Below are positions 16,547 to 25,438 of a stretch of 64,000 nt of DNA, one piece after another. The position numbers were made by a program, and so were the translations under genes. This DNA is from Curtobacterium flaccumfaciens UCD-AKU. GTDB taxonomy: Bacteria > Actinomycetota > Actinomycetes > Actinomycetales > Microbacteriaceae. The notes under the pieces were generated by a model. That model ran no database searches and was not told the origin of the DNA. It worked only from the letters and a program-made list of their open reading frames with translations. The stretch spans positions 1-64,000 of the forward strand of contig NZ_APJN01000047.1 in assembly GCF_000349565.1 (NCBI RefSeq). The letters run 5' to 3'. Position 1 is the first letter of the stretch; each line of letters begins with the position of its first letter.

Positions 16547-18958
16547 CTATCTGTAGTACTGGCGGTAAGTGATTTTGCCGTTTTTGGCCATGCCCATCGA
16601 ATGCCCCTTAGTACCCTGGGAAACCAGGACACCCATGACGTAGTTGGTGACCACGAAACGCTCGCCCTCCGCGACGCCGGCACCGTACTTGTACTCGTCA
16701 CATTCCGACGGGTCGATCGTTGCCTGGATGGTCGACCGATTAACACCGCAGTGGTGATATCCGGTCTTGCCGCGATGCTTCTTCCCGACCCAAGCGTTCT
16801 TACCATCCCAATACATACGGCCGGCGTGACCCTCCTTCCAGTGCCAATCCCAGGCGTGCGAAGATTGGTAGAACTCCTTGGTGTGGATCTTCCTGGCCGC
16901 GGCACGCGAGACAGCAAGGGGCGTGGTCGAGTCAGCATCGACCTCTTCCTCTTCGCTTACCGTAGTGGTCGTGGTCATGGAACAGCCATTCACGATGTCA
17001 TCGCGCGTCTGGGTGCCGCCTTGTTCGGCGTTGACTGCGGTCCGGTCCGCGATGCACTGCTGATCGGTCGAGTCGACGCTGGTGTCCTCACTACCAGTAA
17101 GGGCGTTAGACGCGGTGAACTTCCAGTCCGCGGAAGTCCGCGTTTCGGTGGTCGTTCCGAGTTCGTTCTCGCCGGTGACCGTCATTCGCCACGTATAAGT
17201 CGTTCCGTCAGCGAGCAGCCCCTCCGGGATTGTCCACTGGGTGCCGGTGTCACCCGAAGTAGCAACCACGGCACCATCGGGACCGTTCACCGTGAAGGTG
17301 GCGGTTGCATCGTCGGGGAAGTCTTCTGATTCGGGGACGGCGCCGAGCTCGGGAGCGAGGCTCACCTGCGCTTCCGTGGGTGGCGTTGGGCTCCAGGAGT
17401 CATCTGCCCAGGACCCAAGGGTGAATTCGTAAGCCGTTCGCAGCGGAGTAGCCCCGCCATCGATAGTGGCAACGATGGCGTGTGTGCCACCGAAGGCAGA
17501 AACGTCTACCGGGATGTTCGAGGCAGTTGCCGCCTGAGTGCCGGACTCAACTTCATCGTCATCAACGAGGACGCTGAAAGTGCGACCCGACGCATCAGCA
17601 GCCGGAATGACCGCGTTGCAGGAAATATCGTCTGCAGGCACGGCCTTTACCCAAGTACCGGCCGAGTAGGGAGCGGCACATGTAATACGAGGGCTGAGCT
17701 GTGATGAATACCAACCCTGAACATCGATGACGTAGTTGGTGGCGTCAGCGACGTTGTTGAGGTTGATTTTTCCATTTGCGCCGAGGGCAACAGTGACGGT
17801 GTTGGTGCGGATCTCGTCGGTCTGGAAGTTGAGCGACGTTGTGTCAGGCTGCGCCGTTCCGTTCGCCCACACGGACGCGCGGCCGGCACTGCCGCCGTGA
17901 ACGGCGGTAAGAGTGAGGACGACTGCACTGATGCCGGATCCCATGACGGGTATGCCGGCCTGGCCTGCGACCGGGATCGCCCGGGTCTCGTTCTTCGCGA
18001 GGATCGTGTTTGCCGCCGCACGGGAGTCGAAGACACGACCGACCCCGGGGGTGAAGGTCGCGCCAGCGGTGCCTGCGGCGGTGAAGTAGCCCTGCAAGTC
18101 GATGACGAGGCTGATGGTCGACGAGCCGTTGTAGATCGTCATCTTGCCGCCCGAGGACAGCCGAACCTGCGCCTGGATCGACGTGTTCACCGACGGCGCG
18201 TAGTGCAGCGCGTTGTCGGGACGAGCCGCGCCCGTGGCGTAAGGGGTGAGGAACCCGTCCGACGCCGTGGTGTTGATCGGCAGCAGGTTCACCACCGCGC
18301 CCGAAGCGTCGGCCGGAACGCCATTGGTGCCAGCGACCTGGATGTCGACAGTCTTTCCCGGCGCCAGGAGCGCCTTCGGAGCGCCGAGCCCGGAGCGGGT
18401 GTCGACGATGCGCTTGCCAGCCACGGAGACAAATCCACCGGCCGCGGTGCCGTCAGTGTTGGCGGTGTAATACCCCTGTACGTCAAGGATCAACCGTGCA
18501 GCCGTCTCGGTTGAGACCTGGATGGTGCCGGCTGCGCTGACAGCGACGATCGCGGTGTTGGAGACGTATTCACCCGCGTTGGCGTTGTAGACCAGCATCG
18601 TCGTGCGAGAGGTGTTCGCATCAGGGCGACCGAAGAGGGTGCCGTTGTCTGCCGAGCCGCTAACCGTCGCGTTCAGGGACACGGCGCCAACAGTGCCGTC
18701 ATCGGGGATACCCCCGACGCCGGCGATCTTGATAGTGCGGTACTTCCCTGCCTCCATCGGCGTACTGAACCCGCCCGTACCAACCTTCGTGTCCAGGACA
18801 CGGCCAGATGCGGGTACGAACACGCCACCGGTGCCGGTGTCGTTGATTGCCTGCGCCGGCGTAGCCACAAGCAGTGATCCAACAAGTGCGAGCGCACCGA
18901 AGGTAGCGGCAGCGATGCTGCGCCTCCTCGTGCGCGGAGCGTGCAGCAATGAGCGCAC
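16547..18958 (-). CDS. Large secreted surface protein with three actinobacterial repeats
   Basis: Protein of 803 residues from a GTG preceded by AGGGGG. A signal peptide spans about residues 1-37. Three repeats of about 125 residues follow, each with a GR..DT/DSR start, an internal V.G..G.P motif, and a closing DVQGYY / DLQGYF / DVQGWY; these repeats are typical of actinobacterial secreted proteins. Residues 420-620 look like Ig-like or fibronectin-like strands, and the C-terminal 150 residues, rich in His, Trp, Lys and Tyr (SSHAWDWHWKEGHAGRMYW), form an unrecognised domain that is lower in GC than the repeats. Probable adhesin or surface factor; ligand unknown. Confidence 0.7.
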   Translation of the reverse strand: MRSLLHAPRTRRRSIAAATFGALALVGSLLVATPAQAINDTGTGGVFVPASGRVLDTKVGTGGFSTPMEAGKYRTIKIAGVGGIPDDGTVGAVSLNATVSGSADNGTLFGRPDANTSRTTMLVYNANAGEYVSNTAIVAVSAAGTIQVSTETAARLILDVQGYYTANTDGTAAGGFVSVAGKRIVDTRSGLGAPKALLAPGKTVDIQVAGTNGVPADASGAVVNLLPINTTASDGFLTPYATGAARPDNALHYAPSVNTSIQAQVRLSSGGKMTIYNGSSTISLVIDLQGYFTAAGTAGATFTPGVGRVFDSRAAANTILAKNETRAIPVAGQAGIPVMGSGISAVVLTLTAVHGGSAGRASVWANGTAQPDTTSLNFQTDEIRTNTVTVALGANGKINLNNVADATNYVIDVQGWYSSQLSPRITCAAPYSAGTWVKAVPADDISCNAVIPAADASGRTFSVLVDDDEVESGTQAATASNIPVDVSAFGGTHAIVATIDGGATPLRTAYEFTLGSWADDSWSPTPPTEAQVSLAPELGAVPESEDFPDDATATFTVNGPDGAVVATSGDTGTQWTIPEGLLADGTTYTWRMTVTGENELGTTTETRTSADWKFTASNALTGSEDTSVDSTDQQCIADRTAVNAEQGGTQTRDDIVNGCSMTTTTTVSEEEEVDADSTTPLAVSRAAARKIHTKEFYQSSHAWDWHWKEGHAGRMYWDGKNAWVGKKHRGKTGYHHCGVNRSTIQATIDPSECDEYKYGAGVAEGERFVVTNYVMGVLVSQGTKGHSMGMAKNGKITYRQYYR

Positions 18959-19255
18959 GAAACCCCCTAGTTCAGAGTGACGGCACCAATTGCTGTCAGC
19001 GCCCGAAGCATATGAGGAAGCTGAACGCGTGTACCCCCCACCCGTTTGGGGGTGTCATGAAAAATCCCAGATGAGAAGGGGTAGTACCGCATCGGTCTTA
19101 ACGTATCTTCAGCCAATGAGGGGGATGAGCATCCGGACTCGTTCGGCGCGTAGCAGGGCTTAGTCGTACGACACTGTCACCTCGGCGGCCGAAGTTGATG
19201 CCCAATCAGGATGGCCGCGCAGCGCGCCGGCGTACGGGGACCCGTGTCGAAACCG
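18959..19255. other. Upstream region of the surface-protein gene
   Basis: About 300 bases. It holds a small ACCCCC / GGGGGT inverted repeat near 19035-19055 and AT-richer stretches that could form the promoter of the minus-strand surface-protein gene. No gene is supported. Confidence 0.35.
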
Positions 19256-19378
19256 TCACCAGCCGTCCTCATCGTCGTCGTCGGGCATCGGCAGCAACAG
19301 GTCGTCGATCGCCAGGCCGAGCCTGTGGGCTTCTGCGAGCACTTCAGTGGATCGTGCGAACGCTGCGGCTGCTCGCAC
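19256..19378 (-). CDS. Short acidic-tailed ORF, probably a gene remnant
   Basis: About 40 codons from a possible GTG at 19378. The protein-like sequence continues upstream in frame (AAETYKEAGELEVRAAA) to a stop codon without a good start, so this may be the end of a decayed gene. The C-terminus is strongly acidic (MPDDDDEDGW). AAGGAGG lies 14 bases before the GTG. No family recognised. Confidence 0.3.
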   Translation of the reverse strand: MRAAAAFARSTEVLAEAHRLGLAIDDLLLPMPDDDDEDGW

Positions 19379-19580
19379 CTCGAGTTCGCCGGCCTCCTTG
19401 TAGGTCTCGGCTGCGCTCAGAGCGTCTCGCCGAGCTCACCGAACTCGATCGTCACGAGTGGATCGACCAGGTGCTGACCGACGCCGCCCGGTAGTGGATC
19501 GTCAACCGGGCTCGAGGTCGGGCGGTGTCGTCGACCGAAACCGAGTGCGGTCGGGTGCATGGCGAGGATAGATTGCCGCC

Positions 19581-20102
19581 ATGAGCGAGTACCGGCAGCA
19601 CCCCAGTCGGACGGCCGAATGGGCGGGATCTTCGCTTGTGCCGACGCAATCGGCGTCCGACGCGGACACTGAAGTCTGGTTCGCGCTTCCCTCCGACTCT
19701 GGTGACGTGTTCTGGGAAGCGTTGAACGCAAAGACGATCGGGCCGGACCTGGTGCAGGTTCGTGCAGTACCCGCATGGGTGTACGGCGTGAACTACGACG
19801 ACACAGTAGCCACCGTCAGATCCGCGGAAGGATCGCTCGTGGCAACGAGCGTCAGCGAGCACGGCAACCAGGCCACCTTCCGACTCTGGCTCGGCGAAGA
19901 TCCGGACCTCGCCGCGGCGTGGCGGTCGATCGCAGGACGCTACGCCCAGCGCGGGTGTCTCGTCGACGCGATCTCGGAGAACCTCATCGCCCTGTCCTGC
20001 CCCGTCGAGAACGCGTCCCTGATCCGCGACCTGCTCATCCACGAGGAGCAGGCAACAGCACTGATGTGGGAAGACGGCACCCCTGCCAGCTCCGTCCGGT
20101 AG
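19581..20102 (+). CDS. DUF4265-like protein
   Basis: Protein of 173 residues, soluble, with the DUF4265 pattern: EVWFALPSDSGDVFWEALNAK near residue 31, VRAVPAWVYGVNYDDTVATV near 60, and a C-terminal half with LAAAWRSIAGRYAQRGC and a helix with NASLIRDLLIHEE. Function unknown. It is preceded by a clear ATG context (CCGCCATGAGC). No operon partner. Confidence 0.6.
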   Translation: MSEYRQHPSRTAEWAGSSLVPTQSASDADTEVWFALPSDSGDVFWEALNAKTIGPDLVQVRAVPAWVYGVNYDDTVATVRSAEGSLVATSVSEHGNQATFRLWLGEDPDLAAAWRSIAGRYAQRGCLVDAISENLIALSCPVENASLIRDLLIHEEQATALMWEDGTPASSVR

Positions 20103-20140
20103 CCGATCGGCTATCGAGACGCGGTTGGGGGGCGTCTGGG

Positions 20141-20293
20141 TCAGCGGAGGATGAGTGCCGCGACGGTCAGGCCGAGGGTGACAGCGACCAGCGTGCCGAG
20201 GCCTGACCATTCCCACCAGGTCATCCGCCGGGTTCCGCGCGGTGGCCGTTGCCGGCGTCGCATGCGCCGACGACGGGATCGTGCCGCTGTCAT
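20141..20293 (-). CDS. Small basic single-pass membrane protein
   Basis: Fifty residues from the ATG at 20293. An arginine-rich half (ARSRRRRMRRRQRPPRGTRR) is followed by a Trp-rich entry (MTWWEWSG) and one membrane segment of about 20 residues. The strict positive-inside pattern supports translation, but there is no ribosome-binding site and no family match. Confidence 0.4.
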   Translation of the reverse strand: MTAARSRRRRMRRRQRPPRGTRRMTWWEWSGLGTLVAVTLGLTVAALILR

Positions 20294-20365
20294 CGCCCGC
20301 ACGTTACCCGGCCTCAGACGGAGGATGCTGGAGAAAGCAGCAGGGTGGTTCCCGCTGTCAGCGGG

Positions 20366-20401
20366 GCGTGCTGCCACCTGATCGGAGCGGCACGCCCCGC
20401 G
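20366..20401 (-). terminator. Hairpin after the 81-residue gene
   Basis: Stem GCGGGGCGTGC / GCACGCCCCGC with a small internal mismatch. It lies directly downstream of the minus-strand gene at 20415. No T-run is visible, so termination is only likely. Confidence 0.4.
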
Positions 20402-20414
20402 CTTCACCGAGGGG

Positions 20415-20660
20415 TCAGGCGCGGGCAAAGGCGTGCTCGAGCACGACGCGCCAGTCCGGGTCGGACACGGCGCCAGTTGAGGTGTCGGTGGTGAAGGCGC
20501 CGTGGTCGTAGTGCAGCGCAGGGTGGCCGACGGTGACGGAGCTGAAGTGCTCGGTGATGGTCCAGGTGCGGTGCGCCGTGTTGCTCGGCACGTAGTCGAT
20601 GTGGAGCTCGTGGCGGTTCACAGTGGTTGTTGGCGGCAGCTTCGGGATGCGCGGCGTCAT
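20415..20660 (-). CDS. Hypothetical protein, 81 aa
   Basis: Soluble protein of 81 residues with alternating polar and hydrophobic residues that suggest beta strands (VNRHELHIDYVPSN, RTWTITEHFSSVTVG, PALHYDHGAFTTD) and a short final helix (RVVLEHAFARA). No family recognised. The reading frame has the codon bias of the neighbours (strong G/C at third positions), which favours it over the overlapping frame. Single gene followed by a hairpin. Confidence 0.55.
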   Translation of the reverse strand: MTPRIPKLPPTTTVNRHELHIDYVPSNTAHRTWTITEHFSSVTVGHPALHYDHGAFTTDTSTGAVSDPDWRVVLEHAFARA

Positions 20661-20821
20661 GACCCAATAGACACCGAAACGACCCTGAGTGGTACGGATT
20701 GCCCGCGCGGTTCTTGTCGAACGGACACCAGCGCGGGCTCGTCCGCTGGGCGATCGGCTACCGGACGGTCATGGCTCCGCCAGCGAGCTCGCCCCGACCG
20801 CCGCTCCGCGGCGCGGTCGTC

Positions 20822-21472
20822 CTACGACGCAGTGATCCCGAGCTGTGCGAGAACGGGTTGATCGCCGATGGTCTGCAGGTTCCACTTCGGGCGCTTGAAG
20901 GCACCGCGGGAGAGTCGCACGCGCTGTTCGTCGACCGGCTGCCCGGCCCGAGGCGATACCTGCGTGACCCCGTTTGGCTCGTAGCCGAGCTTGTACGAGA
21001 CGGTCAGCGACGGGGTATTCCAGGCCGCAGCACTTGACTCTGCCCATTCGGCACCCAGAGTGTCGAAGGCGAACAGCAGCAGGGCGGCGCGCATCTCGGT
21101 GCCGACGCCCTTGCCTTGGGCGCGTCGGGTCAGCCAGGAACCGGAGTTCACAGTCCGGCGGTCCGCGAAGTTGAACGCGGCGAGGTCCTGCGCCCCGATC
21201 ACCTCGTCGTCAAGGATGACGGCGAATTGGATCGTCCAGTTTTGCGGCGAGACCTGGCGGAGGCTCCACTGGTATGTCGCGAGGTTCCGCGGCAGCTCCT
21301 CCGGAGACGCATCGGTCCATGGGAAGCCAAACGGCATGCGGTCCGAGTTGTGGATGCCATCAAGAGCAGCCTGCGCCAGGGCAGGGAGGTCCTGGTCCCG
21401 CACCGGACGCAACACCAGCCGTGGGGTTCGGAGTTCGAGTCCGAACAACGGCCACAGCTTCTCCAGTTCCAT
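20822..21472 (-). CDS. GNAT-family N-acetyltransferase (RimJ/RimL type)
   Basis: Protein of 216 residues that transfers acetyl from acetyl-CoA. Layout: LRTPRLVLRPVRDQDLPALAQ at 14-34, FAVILDDEVIGAQDL near 85, a GSWLTRRAQGKGVGTEM motif near 112 that binds acetyl-CoA pyrophosphate (RRAQGKG), then NTPSLTVSYKLGYEPNG, where the N and Y are family-typical. The RimJ/RimL group modifies N-termini or small molecules; the substrate is unknown. Monocistronic. Confidence 0.9.
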   Translation of the reverse strand: MELEKLWPLFGLELRTPRLVLRPVRDQDLPALAQAALDGIHNSDRMPFGFPWTDASPEELPRNLATYQWSLRQVSPQNWTIQFAVILDDEVIGAQDLAAFNFADRRTVNSGSWLTRRAQGKGVGTEMRAALLLFAFDTLGAEWAESSAAAWNTPSLTVSYKLGYEPNGVTQVSPRAGQPVDEQRVRLSRGAFKRPKWNLQTIGDQPVLAQLGITAS

Positions 21473-21845
21473 ACCGGGACGCTACCTGCGCCGGTCACCG
21501 CAGCGAGGCGTGTTACGCGCCCGGCCGCTGAGTAGCGGCCCTCACATCTGTTCTCTCGCAGCGCCCGGTGATCGATCGGCTAACGAGGCAGCCACGCGTC
21601 GGCGACAAGACTCGTGAGCGGAGTGGGAGACAAGTAGCGAGCCTGTCGACAACCTCGCACGCACGCAGCACCACGCTCGCCCGAGATCCCTCCGGCGCCG
21701 GGCTACACCCCATTCACTCACGTGCGGTGTAGCCCCACCCGGCACGCGACGCTGCCATCTGCAACGCCAACAGCGAGGCCTCGCCCGCCACGCGGACGCC
21801 GGACCGGAGTCGTCCCTGAAGCGGTCGTTTGTGACCGCCGGGCGG
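21473..21845. other. Gap between the acetyltransferase and the partition operon
   Basis: About 370 bases. A hairpin GGCCGCT / AGCGGCC lies at 21523-21540 near the start of the acetyltransferase gene. No gene is supported; frames here run without starts or family-like sequence. Confidence 0.4.
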
Positions 21846-22217
21846 TTAGCTGCCGAACGGTCGGCCGGTGCGGAACCCGCCGGCGTTCGGCTCGAACGGA
21901 ACGCTCCCGTTGTGTTCGTCCGCGAGTCGTTCAAGCTCTCGCTCAAGCGCCCCGTCGACCAGCGCCGCGAAGGAGCGGTAGCCGCCGGGCAAGGCAGCTG
22001 TGTGTAGGACCGCTGTCTGGGCACGACGCTTGAGCCCTTCCCGCAGCGCCACGGTCGTGGGGATCGTCGCTTCCTTCGTTGGTTCAGCGGGCGTGGACTC
22101 CCGCCTCGGCGACTCAGGCGTAACAGGTGCCTCGACGCCCGTTCGAACCGGTTCAACGTTGGCGGTGAGTCTGATTGGGCTGTTCGCACCGGGGCGGCGG
22201 CGTTCTGGTGCACTCAT
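21846..22217 (-). CDS. parB: Small ParB-like partner of the plasmid ParA
   Basis: Protein of 123 residues from the ATG at 22217, which overlaps the ParA stop (ATGA). The N-terminal half is disordered and rich in Pro, Thr and Glu. The C-terminal half has LREGLKRRAQTAVLHTAALPG and YRSFAALVDGALERELERLAD, consistent with a compact DNA-binding fold such as ribbon-helix-helix. This is the expected place and size for the centromere-binding protein of a type Ib partition system. The function rests on gene order with ParA and on the iteron block upstream; the family is not certain. Confidence 0.7.
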   Translation of the reverse strand: MSAPERRRPGANSPIRLTANVEPVRTGVEAPVTPESPRRESTPAEPTKEATIPTTVALREGLKRRAQTAVLHTAALPGGYRSFAALVDGALERELERLADEHNGSVPFEPNAGGFRTGRPFGS

Positions 22218-23086
22218 ACGGCGTTCTTCTCCTTCTCCAGGATGCGCTGTGCGTACATCTGACCGAGTGCGTCGTAGAGCGCGACCGCCTTCCGGCCGTC
22301 CACCCCGGGCCATGCGCCGAGGGATGTTGCGGCGGCATCAGCCTCAGCGAAGCGAGACCACTCGGGAAGGTATTTCGGGTTCAAAAGGTCGGTCCCGTCG
22401 TCGAACTTGACCACTCCCCCAAGCTTCCAGACGAGCTCGCCAAAGGCGTCGACGAGGCCTTCGATCTGGAAATCATGTTCCTTGGTTCGCTTCCGCCGCG
22501 TGACGACAACGCCAGCCACACGCAGATTCGGGTTCATCAGGTCGGCGGCGTGAAGTGAGACGAAGTCTCGAACCCGGATGGCGGCTTCGACAGAGTCGTA
22601 GTTCGGGTCAGAGGGGATGAGCACGGTGTCTGCAGCGGCGAACGCCATTTGCACGAGGTGGCCAAGATCAGGCCGGGTGTCGATCAGGACAACGTCGTAC
22701 ACGTCCGTCCAACCGGACAGTGCTTTGGTGAGACGACGCACGGCGCCGACGACGCCAGCCTCGGATTCACGATTGATGAGATCAAAGCGGGCCGGCAGAA
22801 CGTCGATCCGTTCCCCTTCTGGTGCCGCTTCTGTATCCCAGCCACAGGCAACTACAGCCGCCTCCCCTGCGCCATCCTGGGCGGCCGCGATGACCTCGGA
22901 CATAGTAGGGATCGGTGCGGAAGGATCCCACTCGATCCCTAGACGTCGAGTGGCGTTCGCCTGGGGATCCATGTCGACAACAAGAACGCGGCGGCCAGCT
23001 CGCGCAAGCGCAGCAGCCAGCTGGCAAGTCACCTGCGTCTTGGAGACACCACCCTTGTTGTTGGCGATCGCTGTGATGTGCGTCAT
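22214..23086 (-). CDS. parA: Plasmid partition ATPase ParA
   Basis: Protein of 290 residues. The deviant Walker A region is NNKGGVSKTQ (residues 9-18), with Ser and Gln where most ParA proteins have Gly and Thr; both lysines are kept. Walker A' is VVDMDPQANAT near 36, and DVVLIDTRPDLG near 130 is the Walker B/switch region. It drives plasmid segregation with the downstream small partner. The 240 bases upstream contain inverted and direct repeats that fit parS, placing ParA-ParB-parS together next to the replication gene. Confidence 0.9.
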   Translation of the reverse strand: MTHITAIANNKGGVSKTQVTCQLAAALARAGRRVLVVDMDPQANATRRLGIEWDPSAPIPTMSEVIAAAQDGAGEAAVVACGWDTEAAPEGERIDVLPARFDLINRESEAGVVGAVRRLTKALSGWTDVYDVVLIDTRPDLGHLVQMAFAAADTVLIPSDPNYDSVEAAIRVRDFVSLHAADLMNPNLRVAGVVVTRRKRTKEHDFQIEGLVDAFGELVWKLGGVVKFDDGTDLLNPKYLPEWSRFAEADAAATSLGAWPGVDGRKAVALYDALGQMYAQRILEKEKNAV

Positions 23087-23126
23087 CAGCCCTCCGAGGC
23101 AATCGTTTCAAGGCTTGTTTTGGTTG

Positions 23127-23300
23127 TAAGCCATGCAATCCAATGTACCCAAGTCTTACCATAAAGGCAAGGGTTGCAAGCCACGTAACCCAATAAACCC
23201 TTGCGTTCATTGGGTTCGCTTGGCCAACTATACAAGTATTACAATCAAAGCAAGGGATGCAAGCCACGTAACCCAATAAACCCTTGCGTTACGTGGCTTG
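23127..23300. repeat. Iteron-like repeats, probable parS/ori region
   Basis: Two 41-bp direct repeats, 23167-23207 and 23250-23290, identical except at one base and 83 bases apart, plus a degenerate third copy near 23127-23157. Each contains GCAAGGG / CCCTTGC inverted ends. The second copy extends to a 12-bp inverted pair AAGCCACGTAAC / GTTACGTGGCTT. The block is far more AT-rich than its surroundings and lies between parA and the 3' end of repA. Confidence 0.85.
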
Positions 23301-23323
23301 ACGAGCGCAGAGCGCCTACCCGC

Positions 23324-25225
23324 TCAAGCTGCCAACTCAAAGTCCCGGAGCTCTTGCAGGAGCCCACGGCGTACAAACCTCATGGCCTCTTGGTGGTCTG
23401 CTCGGCCGTCGCTCGAACACGGGTATGCCGGGTATGCCTCGGGTCCGCCGTGGTCGTCGACGGATCGGAACATGACGACCTGAGTGGTGGGGGTGCGATC
23501 GCGGCCGCGTCGGCCGGCCTTGCGGATGAGGTGGTTCTGCCACCAGGCCCAGAGCTCTCGCTCGTCGACGTACTGCTGTTCGCGTCGCCGGAGGATCCCG
23601 TCGACGCCGAGCTGCTTGGCCACGTGGGTTCGGAAGTCCTGGAGCCGTCGCCGCCAGCCCGTGGGTGTGGCGATGGCGAGGGTCCAGCGGCGCATGCGTG
23701 CGAGGGCTGCGCGTGCGCGGCCGCGGGGGAGTCCTGCACGGTCAGCGATGGCTTCAAGTGCGTGCTCGTCGGTGGTCAGGCTCTCGTAGACGCGGCGCGC
23801 CGTGGGTCCCAGTCCTGCCCGGGTGAAGACGTCGTGTCGTCCGGCGTCGAGCCGGTCTTCTAGAGCATCGAGGAGGGTGACTCTCACGTCGAAGAGCTCG
23901 GCCGGGGGGCGGGCGGTCACATCGTGAAGTGGCCCGACGTGTACGGAGGGTGTGGAAAACCGGTCGGTGAGCCGCCAGACGGCTGCGTTGGGTCCGTCTG
24001 CCTGGCGCCGGCGGGTGATCCATCCGGCGGCGTGGAGGCGGCGAAGTGAGCGGTCGGCGGTGCTCGAGGGGATCCCGGTGGCGATCGCAACGGACCGGAG
24101 TGCGGCGCCTACGTCGCGGGAGCCGGAGCGCAGGGAGATCCAGGCGAGGTAGGTCAGGACGGTGCTGTCGTGCAGGTCTGCCTCGGTGCGGGTCCAGCGG
24201 CCGGGGGAGGCGGTGAACGCTTGCAGCATGGCCTCGACGACGTCGACAATGCCGATCAGCTGGGTCAGGTCGCGTTGTTGCCGTTCCTCGGGCGCGTACC
24301 GGTACAGCACCGCCCGCTCCTGCGCCTTCGCCCACTGCCGTTCAAGCCGCGCGGCTGCCTCGGCCGCGGTGCGGGGCTCGCGGCCGCCGGTGGGACGGTT
24401 GCGGGTGCGGTAGTGCTCCATGCCGGGTGCGGTCTTCGCGGCGTGCTCGACGTCGGCGAGGGTCCACCCGGACACCGCGGCCGCGAGCAGGCACAGGTAC
24501 CCGGTGCGGGACGGGTCGCGGCCGCCGGCAACGGTTCCCATGTGCGCCTCACCCCACGCCGGCAGGGACCGGTGCACCCGGTGGTGGGCGTCGACGCGGC
24601 CGGTGGGGGAGGAGTCCGCGGGATCCACGGTCGGGCGGAGCTCACGGAACGCGGCCGTGACGCGGAGGAGATCGCCGGCAGTGACGGTCGGGGTGCGGAG
24701 GACGTCGACGTCGTCGGCGCCCGCCATCACCTCGGACGCGCCACCACGTGCGTGCGGAGTCAGCGGCGGGCGAACGGCACCCGTGCGGTCGTTGCAGAGC
24801 AGCCCATGGTCAAGGGACGGCAGGACAGCGCGTGCTGCACCGGCGAGCTGGACCATCGTGGCCTTGTCGACGCCGGCGAGGGGCACCCACACATGGAACC
24901 CACCCGTGGGGCTCGAGCGGCACACTACGTGCGGCACCTGCGCGTCGCGGAGGATCCGCACCAGCACGCCGAGGTCCTCGGCCGCCTGGTCGAAGTCCTC
25001 CGGGGTCTTCGCGTCGAGGTCGAACGCGGCGAACCAGAACCGTCCGTCAAGGTCGGTGAGATCGATCGTCCACGGTGTCGACGGGGGAGTATGCCCTGCA
25101 GTCGGGAACTTCGACGGGTAGCTGTTCGACCGGATCGTCCCGTCCGCCTCCGCGATCATGCGGTTCACGTACCGACGAGGCGCGATGGCACGCGTCAAAT
25201 CCCAGGCACTATCCGAAGAGGACAC
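23324..25225 (-). CDS. repA: Plasmid replication initiator with archaeo-eukaryotic primase-like domain
   Basis: Protein of 633 residues. The N-terminal primase-polymerase-like domain has the catalytic-type DLD in AAFDLDAK (69-71), the SSPTGGFHVWVPL motif (His near 112) and NDRTGAVRPPLTPH near 145. A primase C-terminal region follows (ACLAAAVSGWTLADVE-like helix near 245, GGREPRTAAEAAARLERQW near 295), then winged-helix segments with GIPSSTADRSLRRLHAAGWI and a second with LPRGRARAALARM. This matches initiators of actinobacterial plasmids that prime their own replication. The start is a GTG at 25225. The gene sits beside parAB and the iterons. Confidence 0.85.
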   Translation of the reverse strand: MSSSDSAWDLTRAIAPRRYVNRMIAEADGTIRSNSYPSKFPTAGHTPPSTPWTIDLTDLDGRFWFAAFDLDAKTPEDFDQAAEDLGVLVRILRDAQVPHVVCRSSPTGGFHVWVPLAGVDKATMVQLAGAARAVLPSLDHGLLCNDRTGAVRPPLTPHARGGASEVMAGADDVDVLRTPTVTAGDLLRVTAAFRELRPTVDPADSSPTGRVDAHHRVHRSLPAWGEAHMGTVAGGRDPSRTGYLCLLAAAVSGWTLADVEHAAKTAPGMEHYRTRNRPTGGREPRTAAEAAARLERQWAKAQERAVLYRYAPEERQQRDLTQLIGIVDVVEAMLQAFTASPGRWTRTEADLHDSTVLTYLAWISLRSGSRDVGAALRSVAIATGIPSSTADRSLRRLHAAGWITRRRQADGPNAAVWRLTDRFSTPSVHVGPLHDVTARPPAELFDVRVTLLDALEDRLDAGRHDVFTRAGLGPTARRVYESLTTDEHALEAIADRAGLPRGRARAALARMRRWTLAIATPTGWRRRLQDFRTHVAKQLGVDGILRRREQQYVDERELWAWWQNHLIRKAGRRGRDRTPTTQVVMFRSVDDHGGPEAYPAYPCSSDGRADHQEAMRFVRRGLLQELRDFELAA

Positions 25226-25269
25226 GCCGATGAATTCACCCGTGCCGGGCGCAGCAATGTGCGTTACGA

Positions 25270-25434
25270 TGGCGACACCTCCTCCTCTCGGGGTGGTGGT
25301 ACGACGAAGGCTCCCGGCTCCAACCGGGCTTCTTCTCTCGGAAGCTCACAACCTGACCTGATTGGCGTCTGAGCAGGTAGTGAGAAACATGACTTGGGGC
25401 CTAGCCCCGAACCCCCGCCTCTGGCGGGGGTTTT
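25270..25434 (+). ncRNA. Possible counter-transcribed RNA opposite the repA leader
   Basis: The leader of repA (minus strand) contains, on the + strand, three successive hairpins: CCCGG/CCGGG near 25312, GGGGC/GCCCC at 25396-25408, and CCCCCGCC/GGCGGGGG at 25412-25430 followed by TTTT. The last is a proper terminator for + transcription, although no + gene lies here. A weak -10 (TACGAT, 25265-25270) precedes it. An antisense RNA that limits RepA is inferred. Confidence 0.4.
25412..25434 (+). terminator. Intrinsic terminator in the repA leader (+ strand)
   Basis: Perfect 8-bp stem CCCCCGCC / GGCGGGGG followed by TTTTGTC. Functional only for + strand transcription. Confidence 0.75.
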
Positions 25435-25438
25435 GTCG

